A stretch of 64,000 bases of DNA, taken from NCBI GenBank assembly GCA_918807975.1, contig OU964919.1:12976001-13040000 (forward strand). The letters run 5' to 3'. Within the stretch, counting starts at the first letter, position 1; each line of letters starts with the position of its first letter. Shown here piece after piece: positions 46,862 through 59,027 of this stretch. The notes under the pieces were generated by a model, which did no database searches, was not told the DNA's origin, and was given only the letters and a program-made list of their open reading frames with translations. A program made the translations under genes and the position numbers. Origin of the DNA: Aplidium turbinatum. Taxonomy: Eukaryota > Chordata > Ascidiacea > Aplousobranchia > Polyclinidae.

Positions 46862-47555
46862 GAAAGTTAAAAATAGTACAATTGTAGGAATACTGTTGCC
46901 AGTTTATGACTAAAAGGGCGGGCGCATAGACTCCCTTTGGTCTGAAAACTGTCAAATGTAAGATAGTTAATAGAGTTGTTTTTTCCTGGCATTGCAGACA
47001 AAGGAAAAAGTATGACCAATCACAATTATATGTTTGCAAAAGTGATGTTACAAGCAGTATTACTAAACTGCGTGTCAGCGTCTGGTTATTCAACAACACA
47101 AAATAGGCATTTCAAAATTTACACCACCAGCAATAACACTAGTAACCTACTATTGTCAGCGTCTGAAAGAAGTCTAGTTCGAGGGAACAGTCCCGATCAA
47201 GCCAACTGTCAGACCGAAACTCTGCCTGCAACCAAGCTAAGATAACAGGCACACCTGCTTCACATTAAAAACTATCAAAAAAGTCTCGTGGCCTTTGCAC
47301 CAGACGGTCTATTTAAAAAAAAATGCTGTAACAAACCTCCTACTTTCAATACCTCCAGTATTAGCCAAACACTTTTCCTTCAACAGAGGCTTAAACCACC
47401 TCCGCAGGTGGCTTATATCTTTCGGCTTTTAAGCCGAGTATAAGCCTTGCTAAAGCGTAAGTCTGCTTTCTGAATCGCAAAATCGATGCTTAACGCAGAC
47501 TTTTGTCCAGACAGACTTAAGCCGCCTTAAGTCTGGTTTCTGAATTCCGCCCTAA

Positions 47556-48400
47556 GTCTCTATTTAAAAAAGGATAATTTAAAGGGATAATTTAGGCTTC
47601 TGTCTAGGGGTATGATTTCCTACAAAATTAAACAAATTAAATCAAATATTAAATATGTTTTATTATTGTTCAAAGTTACAAGTTTGCTATTTGGGAAATT
47701 GAGAAATATCTAACCAATTTAATTTATTGCAACGGGTGTCTGAAAAGCGACATTCTCCCATCGTAAAATTTACCTTCTCGTTTCAAAGTTGTTCGGTCTG
47801 TTCGCTTTGCAAGTCTGTCTCTGAGTTCTGAGTGTTTGCATTTTTCAATTCCCCGCTTCTATCATAATATCCTATAGTGCCTTTTATCAGTAATATATAT
47901 AGTGGGAGTTATGAAAGCGATACCGGTTACATAGTTGTATCACTTTAGAAATACAGATGTGTTGAGCTAAATTCCGTGTGACATTGGTTAAACAGGAAAC
48001 TTGCAGCGTTGAAATGCATTTTGCAATTCTAAAAAATTTCAGTTAAATGTTAAAATATAAATTTGTTAGTTAAAAACATGGTACATGTTACACACTTAAC
48101 CAATTTCGTCTGTATATGCCTTTTTGTTTTTTTAAGATTGTCAAGAATGAAAACAAAATAATGTCCAGTTATTAGTGTAGCTCATCTGCACTTAAAACTA
48201 GAAACATGGTAGCAAACCACAGACTACTAGTAAGCATTAAATTTTTTTCTAGAAACAATCTAGATTTCCATGAGAGAAATTTATATATAGTGTAGTTGAA
48301 TGAGTTTCACTTTTAGCAGCATGATTGTTGCTTACTTCACAGTGTAGATTCAAACGATCTGTTATAGCCTGTGCTGCGGGTTCTTTTTGGCAATATCAAA
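47556..48400. other. Gene-free stretch
   Basis: AT-rich; nothing recognised before the Penelope-like fragment. Confidence 0.4.
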
Positions 48401-48964
48401 TTACACTAGCTTTCGGAACACAGTTCCCTAGTCATGTGCTATGACGAATGGTGTTGAAGTCAGAGAGTGGTTCTTTAAAGTGGCTCTTTGGTTTAGCTTG
48501 AGGCTGCTGGCTGTTGAGTTTCTGTGCTGTTAGGCGTTATTGCTGTGAGGTTTTGTTGGATCAGTTGATTAATAGATTAGGTGACGTAGTTCTTCCCTTT
48601 CGGCGCGGTTGTTGATTTTAGGATTTTGTCTGCTAATGAATATGGCCTCTTTGAAACGTAATTGTACCGCGTCATTTTCTCTTGCAATAATTTTAAATTC
48701 AAAGTCTGCGTGGCATTGTTGTTGGTGATCAAATACCGAACTTTTATCCGAGCTGAGATGTTCTTTGAGGCGGGAATGGAGTGGGCGGATCGTGCTGCCT
48801 ATGTAGCTTTCCCTGCATTTTTTGCATATAATCTTATAGACACAGTTCTTGGTGTTGCACATGTTTTTGAAATTTTCAGCCCAATTGCTACTGAAAAGTA
48901 GCCCAATCTTTACAAGTGATGAAACAAGCAGAAAATATGACAAATTTTCAAAAAATACAGTCAA
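48401..48964 (-). mobile_element. Penelope-like element fragment with GIY-YIG domain
   Basis: The - strand frame 48964-48569 has CVYKIICKKCRESYIGSTIR then PLHSRLKEH, the GIY-YIG endonuclease signature fused to the reverse transcriptase in Penelope-like elements. It ends FISRQNPKINNRAEREELRH. Downstream, at 48409-48437 on -, 'actagggaactgtgttccga' followed by AAGC resembles the hammerhead-bearing terminal repeat of these elements. The reverse transcriptase part is absent, so this is a 5'-truncated copy. Confidence 0.85.
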
Positions 48965-49100
48965 AATCGAAAAAAATTCGGTAAAAATGAGACGAAACTA
49001 AACGAATAAAAACTGCGACTGCTAAATTTTGCTCCCAACTCCAAAACAAAACCAGTCTAATTCTTCAAGAAAACCACGTACGTAACTGGGAATTTTTCAC

Positions 49101-49189
49101 ACCACCGTCATTCTGGCAGAATAATTTTTCCGCTTTCCACCTAAAAAAGAGATCCGTGAATAAGTGCGAGGCATAAAGTGCGACATGAC
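49101..49189 (+). repeat. Leader block at the start of satellite array 1
   Basis: ACCACCGTCATTCTGGCAGA and the following ~60 bp (aataatttttccgctttcc, gtgaataagtgcgagg) recur almost unchanged at 63151-63240, in both cases directly before a + oriented array. Confidence 0.9.
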
Positions 49190-52100
49190 ATACCTTCGAA
49201 AAATCTTAAATAAAACTATATTCCGCAACATATGCCACTTAAATTTTCCATGCATCGGATTCAGTATTAAATTACCTTTCCAGGGATGTGCATCAATAGG
49301 TGGGCATTTGGGAGGAACGCTCAGCAGAACGGTTCAAAGATGGAAGATATTTTTACAATATTCAAGAAAATAATACGACTTTTTGCATAAAAAACACCTC
49401 TCCAAACATCTTCGAATAAAACTATATTCCGCAACATATGCCACTTAAAATTTGCATGCATCGGATTCAGTATTAAATTACCTTTCCAGAGATGTGCATC
49501 AATAGGTGGGCATTTGGGAGGAACGTCCAGCAGAACGGTTCAAAGATGGAGGATATTTTTACAATATTCAAGAAAATAATAAGATTTTTGCATAAAAAAT
49601 ACCTCTCCAAACATCTTCAAATAAAACTATATTCCGCAACATATGCCACTTAAATTTTGCATGCATCGGATTTAGTATTAAATTACCTTTCCAAGGATGT
49701 GCATCAATAGGTGGGCATTTGGGAGGAACGTCCAGCAGAACGGTTCAAAGATGGAAGATATTTTTAAGATGTTCAAGAAAATAATACGACTTTTTGCATA
49801 AAAAATACCTCTCCAAACATCTTCGAATGAAACTATATTCCGCAACATATGCCACTTAAATTTTGCATGCATCGGATCTAGTATTAAATTACCTTTCCAG
49901 GGATGTGCATCAATAGGTGGGCATTTGGGAGGAACGTCCAGCAGAACGGTTCAAAGATGGAGGATAATTTTACAATATTCAAGAAAATAATACGATTTTA
50001 CAAAAAAAATATTTCTCCAAACATCTTCAAATAAAACTATATTCAGCAACATATGCCACTTCAATTTTGCATGCATCGGATTCAGTATTAAATTACCTTT
50101 CCAGAGATGTGCATCAATAGGTGGGCATTTGGGAGGAACGTCCAGCAGAACGGTTCAAAGATGGAAAATATTTTTACAATATTCAAAAAAATAATACGAC
50201 TTTTTGCATAAAAAACACCTTTCCAAACATCTTCAAATAAAACTATATTCCGCAACATATGCCACTTAAATTTTGCATGCATCGGATTCAGTATTAAATT
50301 ACCTTTCCAGGGATGTGCATCAATAGGTGGGCATTTGGGAGGAACGTCCAGCAGAACGGTTCAAAGATGGAGGATACTTTTACGAGATTCAAGAAAATAA
50401 TACGACTTTTTGCATAAAAAATACCTCTCCAAACATCTTCAAATAAAACTATATTCCGCAACATATGCCACTTAAATTTTGCATGCATCGGATTTAGTAT
50501 TAAATTACCTTTCCAGGGATGTGCATCAATAGGTGGGCATTTGGGAGGAACGTCCAGCAGAACGGTTCAAAGATGGAGGACATTTTCACGATATTCAAGA
50601 AAATAATACGACTTTTTGCATAAAAAATACTTCTCCAAACATCTTCGAATAAAACTATATTTCGCAACATATGCCACTTAAATTTTGCATGCATCGGATT
50701 TAGTATTAAATTACCTTTCCAAGGATGTGCATCAATAGGTGGGGCATTTGGAGGAACGTCCAGCAGAACGGTTCAAAGATGGAAGATATTTTTAAGATAT
50801 TCAAGAAAATAATACGATTTTACATAAAAAATACCTCTCCAAACATCTTCGAATAAAACTATATTCCGCAACATATGCCACTTAAATTTTGCATGCATCG
50901 GATTCAGTATTAAATTACCTTTCCAGGGATGTGCATCAATAGGTAGGCATTTGGGAGGAACGCTCAGCAGAACGGTTCAAAGATGGAAAATATTTTTACA
51001 ATATTCAAGAAAATAATACGACTTTTTGCATAAAAAACACCTCTCCAAACATCTTCGAATAAAACTATATTTCGCAACATATGCTACTTAAATTTTGCAT
51101 GCATCGGATTTAGTATTAAATTACCTTTCCAGGGATATGCATCAATAGGTGGGCATTTGGGAGGAACGTCCAGCAGAACGGTTCAAAGATGGAGGATATT
51201 TTCACGATATTCAAGAAAATAATACGACTTTTTGCATAAAAAATACCACTCCAAACATCTTCGAATAAAACTATATTCCGCAACATATGCCACTTAAATT
51301 TTGCATGCATCGGATTTAGTATTAAATTACCTTTCCAAGGATGTGCATCAATAGGTGGGCATTTGGGAGGAACGTCCAGCAGAACGGTTCAAAGATGGAG
51401 GATATTTTTAAGATTTTCAAGAAAATAATACGACTTTTTGCATAAAAAATACCTCTCCAAACATCTTCGAATGAAACTATATTCCGCAACATATGCCACT
51501 TAAATTTTGCATGCATCGGATTCAGTATTAAATTACCTTTCCAGGGATGTGCATCAATAGGTGGGCATTTGGGAGGAACGTCCAGCAGAACGGTTCAAAG
51601 ATGGAGGATAATTTTAAGATATTCAAGAAAATAATACGATTTTTACAAAAAAAATATCTCTCCAAACATCTTCAAATAAAACTATATTCCGCAACATATG
51701 CCACTTAAATTTTGCATGCATCGGATTCAGTATTAAATTACCTTTCCAGAGATGTGCATCAATAGGTGGGCATTTGGGAGGAACGTCCAGCAGAACGGTT
51801 CAAAGATGGAAAATATTTTTACAATATTCAAAAAAATAATACGACTTTTTGCATAAAAAACACCTTTCCAAACATCTTCAAATAAAACTATATTCCGCAA
51901 CATATGCCACTTAAATTTTGCATGCATCGGATTCAGTATTAAATTACCTTTCCAGGGATGTGCATCAATAGGTGGGCATTTGGGAGGAACGTCCAGCAGA
52001 ACGGTTCAAAGATGGAGGATACTTTTACGAGATTCAAGAAAATAATACGACTTTTTGCATAAAAAATACCTCTCCAAACATCTTCGAATAAAACTATATT

Positions 52101-54522
52101 CCGCAACATATGCCACTTAAATTTTGCATGCATCGGATCTAGTATTAAATTACCTTTCCAGGGATGTGCATCAATAGGTGGGCATTTGGGAGGAACGTCC
52201 AGCAGAACGGTTCAAAGATGGAGGACATTTTCACGATATTCAAGAAAATAATACGACTTTTTGCATAAAAAATACCACTCCAAACATCTTCGACTGAAAC
52301 TATATTCCGCAACATATGCCACTTAAATTTTGCATGCATCGGATTTAGTATTAAATTACCTTTCCAGGGATGTGCATCAATAGGTGGGCATTTGGGAGGA
52401 ACGTCCAGCAGAACGGTTCAAAGATGGAGGATAATTTTACAATATTCAAGAAAATAATACGATTTTTGCATAAAAAATACCTCTCCAAACATCTTCGAAT
52501 AAAACTATATTTCGCAACATATGCCACTTAAATTTTGCATGCATCGGATTTAGTATTAAATTACCTTTCCAAGGATGTGCATCAATAGGTGGGCATTTGG
52601 GAGGAACGTCCAGCAGAACGGTTCAAAGATGGAAAATATTTTTAAGATATTCAAGAAAATAATACGATTTTACATAAAAAATACCTCTCCAAACATCTTC
52701 GAATAAAACTATATTCCGCAACATATGCCACTTAAATTTTGCATACATCGGATTCAGTATTAAATTGCCTTTCCAGGGATGTGCATCAATAGGTGGGCAT
52801 TTGGGAGGAACGCTCAGCAGAACGGTTCAAAGATGGAAGATATTTTTACAATATTTAAGAAAATAATACGACTTTTTGCATAAAAAACACCTCTCCAAAC
52901 ATCTTCGAATAAAACTATATTTCGCAACATATGCCACTTAAATTTTGCATGCATCGGATTTAGTATTTAATTACCTTTCCAGGGATGTGCATCAATAGGT
53001 GGGCATTTGGGAGGAACGTCCAGCAGAACGGTTCAAAGATGGAGGATATTTTTACAATATTCAAGAAAATAATACGATTTTTACATAAAAAACACCTCTC
53101 CAAACATCTTCGAATAAAACTATATTCCGCAACATATGCCACTCAAAATTTGCATGCATCGGATTCAGTATTAAATTACCTTTCCAGGGATGTGCATCAA
53201 TAGGTGGGCATTTGGGAGGAACGCTCAGCAGAACGGTTCAAAGATGGAAGATATTTTTACAATATTCAAGAAAATAATACGACTTTTTGCATAAAAAACA
53301 CCTCTCCAAACATCTTCGAATAAAACTATATTTCACAACATATGCCACTTAAATTTTGCATGCATCGGATTTAGTATTAAATTACCTTTCCAAGGATGTG
53401 CATCAATAGGTGGGCATTTGGGAGGAACGTCCAGCAGAACGGTTCAAAGATGGAGGATATTTTCACGATATTCAAGAAAATAATACGACTTTTTGCATAA
53501 AAAATACCACTCCAAACATCTTCGAATAAAACTATATTCCGCAACATATGCCACTCAAAATTTGCATGCATCGGATTCAGTATTAAATTACCTTTCCAGA
53601 GATGTGCATCAATAGGTGGGCATTTGGGAGGAACGTCCAGCAGAACGGTTCAAAGATGGAGAATATTTTTACAATATTCTAGAAAATAATACGACTTTTT
53701 GCATAAAAAACACCTTTCCAAACATCTTCAAATAAAACTATATTTCGCAACATATGCCACTTAAATTTTGCATGCATCGGATTCAGTATTAAATTACCTT
53801 TCCAGGGATGTGCATCAATAGGTGGGCATTTGGGAGGAACGTCCAGCAGAACGGTTCAAAGATGGAAGATATTTTTACAATATTCAAGAAAATAATACGA
53901 CTTTTTGCATAAAAAACACCTCTCCAAACATCTTCGAATAAAACTATATTCCGCAACATATGCCATTTAAATTTTGCATGCATCGGATTCAGTATTAAAT
54001 TACCTTTCCAGGGATGTGCATCAATAGGTGGGCATTTGGGAGGAACGTCCAGCAGAACGGTTCAAAGATGGAGGATATTTTTACAATATTCAAGAAAATA
54101 ATACGTCTTTTTGCATAAAACACCCCTCTCCAAACATCTTCGAATAAAACTATATTCCGCAACATATGCCACTTAAATTTTGCATGCATCGGATTTAGTA
54201 TTAAATTACCTTTCCAGGGATGTGCATCAATAGGTGGGCATTTGGGAGGAACGTCCAGCAGAACGGTTCAAAGATGGAGGATATTTTTACGAGATTCAAG
54301 AAAATAATACGTCTTTTTGCATAAAAAACACCTCTCCAAACATCTTCAAATAAAACTATATTCCGCAACATATGCCACTTAAATTTTGCATGCATCGGAT
54401 TTAGTATTAAATTACCTTTCCAGGGATGTGCATCAATAGGTGGGCATTTGGGAGGAACGTCCAGCAGAATGGTTAAAACATGGAGGATTTTTTTACGATA
54501 TTCAAGAAAATAATACGATTTT
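49190..54522 (+). repeat. 206-bp satellite, array 1 (~26 monomers)
   Basis: Head-to-tail monomers of about 206 bp, each with 'taccttccagggatgtgcat'-type, 'aataggtgggcatttgggag' and 'cagcagaacggttcaaagat' blocks. Variants recur every eight monomers (about 1,645 bp), for example start positions 50088/51733, 50294/51939 and 50500/52145, so there is a higher-order repeat. Many monomers keep a 64-codon open frame on the - strand (MHAKFKWHMLRNIV..). No known function. Confidence 0.97.
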
Positions 54523-54800
54523 AATTTGTATAATCTCCATATATAGTTGCGTTGTTGTTAAAATAATCTCACAGAAAGGTTCCAAAAAAAACCTTTTCGA
54601 AAAGAACCTTTCTGTAGGGTTCTTTTCGAAACAAGTTGCGAAAAAGAACCCTAGGCCTAGGGTTCTTTTGACAAGCAAAGGGTTCTTTTTGCAATAAAGA
54701 ACCTTTTTTGTTAAAAGAACCCTAAGCTTAGGGTTTTTCTCGAAAAAAGAACCCTAAAAGAACCCTAAACGAACCTTTTTCATTTACAGTGTGAGTAATT
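54523..54800. repeat. AAGAACC-rich palindrome cluster
   Basis: Multiple 'aaagaaccct' and 'agggttctttt' blocks in both orientations. 54642-54669 is a perfect 28-bp palindrome centred on CTAGGCCTAG; a second near-palindrome is centred on CTAAGCTTAG near 54729. It resembles the terminus of a DNA transposon ending 'catttacagtgtg'; family uncertain. Confidence 0.7.
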
Positions 54801-55019
54801 TACGCTGCTTTCCTGCAACCGGCCTACGTTTTACGCAATGCATTTCATGATTACGTTCCCCTATCACATTTACAATAACTTCAATTTTATCAACATATGA
54901 AAAAATGCGTACATCCCCTTTTACAGGGCATCGACAACAACTTGGGTGTTTGCATACACGTTAGCATGACCATTATAAAATTTTGAATTACCATTGCTTT
55001 AGGATTCAACCGCTGCTGG
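54801..55019. other. Gene-free stretch
   Basis: Nothing recognised. Confidence 0.4.
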
Positions 55020-55774
55020 TTATACCAAATGATTATTTCTAAAACAAAAAACGCAACTGTCATAATTTTTTCTAAGTTGTTTGCATATAACATCGCGATG
55101 CAGACTGGAGAAAAATCGATGCTTGGTGCGATTGAGGGTCATCTCTTTCCATTCATCCAACGTAAGGAAAAACGACTTATTAGTCACATCAACCCATTCA
55201 CAACGTCGTTCACGCTTTTGTGATATTGATTCTGTGAAGTTTCCTAACTCATTTAATGTTTCATCGGAAATTGAAGGTATCCGGTTGTCATAGCTTCTAT
55301 GAACACCATCTGTTTCGTCATTTTTAGTTTCTGCGTCACCTATGTCAGTTTTTGCGTCATCAATGTCGTTTTTTGTCCCTTCAGTTTCGGTTTTTGCTCC
55401 CTTCATTTCGCTTCTTGCGTCATCAATGTCAGTTTTTGCGTCATCAGTTTCGGTTTTTGCGTCAATGACGTTGTTTTTTGTCACTTCAGTTGCATTCTTT
55501 GCATGATCAATGTCAGCTTTTGCACCACCAGTTCTGTTTTTTTTTTATCATCAATTTTGATTTTTAGTTCAGAAACTTTGTTTTTTTGGTCATAAACTTC
55601 GGCTTTTGGCTGATACGTTTTGTTTGTTTTCGCCTTGTTCATATCAACTTTTGTGTCGTTGATTTTTGTTTCGAAAAAAGTTATTTCAACTTTTCCGTTG
55701 TGAGTTGCGGCTTTTCTCAAACTTTTGTCACAGCGAGATGTGTTTATATCTAGGCCTGTCATATTATCAGACAA
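55020..55774 (-). CDS. Unrecognised gene with K/D/T heptad repeats
   Basis: Two overlapping - strand frames (55774-55481 and 55484-55020) meet at a run of ten As near 55545, so one frame change separates them; it may be real or a homopolymer error. The second frame has about seven 7-residue units such as DAKTETD, DAKTDID and DARSEMK, encoded by a 21-bp DNA repeat, preceded by similar looser units in the first frame. The C-terminus is not repetitive: RCEWVDVTNKSFFLTLDEWK. The heptads look helical and strongly charged, like LEA or coiled-coil proteins. No domain recognised and no clear splice partners. A - strand frame at 56643-55999 might be an upstream exon of it. Confidence 0.35.
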
Positions 55775-56367
55775 TGATAAATCATCAAGACGAGCCAGAG
55801 AAAGATATTTTGCATCATTATTAATGAAACTTGATTTCTGCTAAAATGGTGAAGATGAAATGTTTAAAGCCTCAATGGACTTAGTGTTTACTTGAAGAGT
55901 TCTGTGACAAAATACCGAATTTGACGAATGCATCACTACGTTTACACCCTCACATACAAGGCGACTACGAACGCGGTCCCATTGTTTTTTTGTGAGCGCT
56001 AATGCCAGATTGTTTGGGGGGGAATATGCAGCGAGGATGAAACCACGTTAAGCAAGTTTAACAATCCATCGTTAGGTTTATTACACACCCAGTACATTGA
56101 AGTCTCTTCATGATTTTCTGTTGATAATAACTTTCCACTATGGCAGTTGAAGACATCATTTGTTTCATTTTCGATATCAGTGTTGTTGTATTGAATAGCC
56201 TTGCATGATTTTTCATTTTCTGAAGTTAATGTAGGCCTACTGGGTTGATATGTCAAGTCACTTTCCATTTTTTGTTGTTTAAACGCAAGATATAAGAGTT
56301 TTACAGATTTTCTAAAGGAAGAATCAAAACGCCACCATTGCGTAATTTTTCTCACTTTAGAATGAAC

Positions 56368-56456
56368 ATAGTGATTGCAATAGTGAACATAGTGAACATA
56401 GTAGTGAAGAATAGTGAACATAGTGAACATAGTGAACATGCAATAGTGAACATAGT
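56368..56456. repeat. 9-bp minisatellite (atagtgaac)n
   Basis: About eight imperfect copies of atagtgaac, with a short interruption. Confidence 0.85.
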
Positions 56457-56697
56457 TACCCAGTGATCGATTTCGAGTAATGGGTAGTACCAAATTATAA
56501 GTCATAAATAAAGTAGACAACCGGAAACAGACATTGCCGTCGGCTGCAGCGTGGGTCAGGTGTACGTCGGAAGGCGTACACCGATGCATAGCGCTCAAGT
56601 CCGCTTTCCCGCAATGCAGGATAAATATAAAACAAACAAACAAACAAACATAGGACGAGGAAAGTTTTTCAAATGTTTACTGATGGAATTTGCCAAG

Positions 56698-56877
56698 TCG
56701 TCGTCGTCGTATCCAGGCTTACGAGTGGTGAGAGCCTTGAAACGGCAATCGTAAGGGCGCCGGTTCGACACCGCTCAAGAGCATGCGGCTGTGTCTTTGG
56801 CAGGACACTTAAAGATATGCCTGAAGGTGGACACGAAGATTGGCTTTCTTGCCTTCCCGTCCACTTAATTTAAATCT
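56698..56877 (+). mobile_element. tRNA-derived SINE, family B (best copy)
   Basis: A-box-like 'cgagtggtgagagcc', B box 'ccggttcgacaccg', then 'tgtctttggcaggacactta' and 'cctgaaggtggac'. Confidence 0.75.
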
Positions 56878-57313
56878 TTGCCAAGTCATAAGCTAATTTT
56901 GAAGGGGCAAGTTTTGATGTAGAAACGGAAGTTGTTTTAAAACGATTTATTAAGTCTTCGTTTTTCCTACAGAAAGCCAACAAAATTTTTTTTCGTTTGG
57001 AGGCAGCACTTTTTGCACGAAAACTAGAGAAAAGCAAAAAATCTACAAGGTTTGATTTGTTTTTCAAGGATGGTAAATTGTGTTTGGCTAAGTACATGCC
57101 TATTTCTTTTGCTGTTTTTAGCGTACCAAATAGTACTAAACTCAGCACATCAAAGACTATATGATTGTATTTATTTTTGCCTTACAAGTTATATTTATGG
57201 TAAGTTTAAACGGTTTTGCGACCCACTGTGGATGGTCTCGCTATCCAAGTTTGGGTCGCGACCCGCTATTTGCGGATCCCTGCTCTAGACTACCCCTGCT
57301 CTAGACTAGAGTC

Positions 57314-58555
57314 CAGTGGTTCTCAACCGCCGGTCCGCGGACCGGCGTCGGTCCGTGTAATTATTTTGCCGGTCCGCAGAAGATCTTACTTTCTGCAGAG
57401 CTTATTTTAAGGTGAAGTCATTATTATATTGTAAAATTGTGATTGCACTGTGAAATATGCACAGCTGTAAAACTGACATATCTCCACGTAAAATTGTTTG
57501 ATAATAAAGGTGAACGTTTTGATGATCTAATTCTGTGCCGTTGATAATGTTTTTGTGACAAGTTGCTCGTGGTTTTCAAAAAGTTTTGAAACACAGAAAT
57601 ACATAACCAAATGGGGAATTTTGTCCTTAATTTTGAAAATTTTTATAGTCGTTGGAGACGAAATTTTGGAATTAGATAAATTTGAAGTTCCAGGATAGTC
57701 AGGCCTACAATGGAAATTTACCAAAACCGGAGTTTGAGAAAGCAAAGATCTTGTTTTTCAAAGACGATGCGGAAAATTGCGCTTCGGAATAGAATGAAGA
57801 CAAGACGATTTGCTATGGAAAATTCTGGTAAAATGGAGTGGTGGAAAAAGTAAAAAGAGGTGCTGAGCATTGTGAGTCAACACTTGAAAGAGTTGGCTAA
57901 CAATTTTGACGATCATTTTGCGTACCATGAAGATCCTCGACATGGAAACTTTTGGATAAACAATCCATGCATCGATGAATGATGTCAACACATGCGACCT
58001 TAATCTTCATGAAAAAGAAAGTCTGATTGAATTACAATATGTTGTGCTTCTACTTTGCAGTCAAGATTTGAAAAACATCATTGTAACACTTTTGGATATC
58101 TCTTGCAAACGAATTCGTGCCATCGAATTGATGGTAGGCCTAATTGTTTCAACTACGACAATTCTTTTTCATCTCTAGCTTTAATAACAAAGCAAAGAAA
58201 TCGCCTGGATGCCGAAACAGAGCTATACGTGTTTTAGAAACTTCTTTGATATCTCGTCTTCCTCACATAGGCTACTGGCCGCGTAACAGTAGGAAATTTT
58301 CCACTGACATTGATTTTGTATGCAAATGAATTGACATTTTTCTGTTTGAGTTGATTTGATTGCCGTTTTATTCCAATTTTTGTCCTGAATACGAATCATA
58401 TGCTAAAACCTTGCATTATGGTGCGCAACGACAACTTTGGATAACTCAACGTTACAAATATTCATTCTATTTACTACGATCTTTGGTTGCCGGTCCGCGA
58501 ACATTTTTTTTTAAATTTTGCCGGTCCCCCACTGTTAAAAGGTTGAGAACCACTG
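57314..58555 (+). mobile_element. hAT element with transposase remnant
   Basis: Ends CAGTGGTTCTCAACC and GGTTGAGAACCACTG, with subterminal 'gccggtccgcgg' blocks. No matching 8-bp duplication found. The + strand interior keeps frameshifted pieces of a ZBED5/FAM200-type hAT transposase: HFAYHEDPRHGNFWINNPCI at about 57915, NTCDLNLHEKESLIEL at 57984 and ALITKQRNRLDAETEL at about 58180. The N-terminal half is deleted. Confidence 0.88.
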
Positions 58556-58856
58556 GACTTGACTACCGGTCCTCGCTTCAATACGCCTGCAATGTGCAAG
58601 CTCACGTCAGTGGTGTGATGGCGGACTGGTAAACATGTTAGATTGGCACGCTTGAAATTCTTGCTTCGAATCTTCTCCAACGCGATTGTAGGTTTAGCGT
58701 TCTAATTACATTTTGTTCGCTTTATTATGGGGTTGGGATGTGAGGATTAAGGATTAGAGGTAGGGGAATAGGACTATAAGAGTGCTAGGACGGGAGCTGA
58801 ACTGGGAGCCGGGACAGTTTTGTCAACGCACTGCCTTCAATCAAATGGTATAGCTC

Positions 58857-58998
58857 AGGGTTACTCAACTAATTAACCTTAACAAAGGTCCAGTTTGACA
58901 AGTCGACAATTTTTAGAGGTCCGATGAATAAGTTATTTCACAAGCAACTACTAAAGTTAAACTATCTGTACCAAGCCACTTTTTAGGTAAAATGTAAC
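58857..58998. mobile_element. hAT terminus, truncated
   Basis: 'cagggttactcaactaatta' and 'aaggtcca..gaggtccga' resemble a hAT left end. The other end is not seen; the segment stops where satellite sequence begins. Confidence 0.4.
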
Positions 58999-59027
58999 TC
59001 GAAAAGACGTATTATTTTCTTAAATAG
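58999..59027 (-). repeat. Satellite fragment left of inserted element
   Basis: 'cgtattattttcttaaat' is part of the 206-bp monomer in the orientation of array 2, separated from the rest of the array by the element 59028-60053. Confidence 0.6.

Larger units (their letters stand above)
44963..47552. mobile_element. PIF/Harbinger transposon, internally rearranged
   Basis: Ends GGGCGGAATTCAGA and complement, flanked by TAA at 44960-44962 and 47553-47555. The interior has pieces of a Harbinger transposase on opposite strands: the DDE part on + at 45507-45650 (SWPGLTHDAGIFDNS, ILLGDNGYAP) and the N-terminal part on - at 45821-45612 (RSHAIPPILQLLISLRFFAT, GVSQSSVCRIVARIS). A direct duplication of about 290 bp (45205-45492 and 46560-46861) brackets them. 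A family P MITE is inserted at 46104-46192. The transposase is not functional as arranged. Confidence 0.88.

Noticed and set aside
49164-49373. Frames on the strand opposite the 64-codon satellite frame
   Set aside because: Shadows of the repeat; not kept across monomers.
49190-54522. CRISPR-like array
   Set aside because: Contiguous 206-bp monomers with no spacers, in an animal genome: a satellite.
55999-56643. 214-codon frame on the - strand as a separate gene
   Set aside because: Its middle is the translated 9-bp minisatellite and no domain is visible; at most a possible upstream exon of the 55020-55774 frame.
57306-58563. 8-bp target duplication for the hAT at 57314-58555
   Set aside because: CTAGAGTC and GACTTGAC do not match; the element call rests on its ends and transposase remnants.
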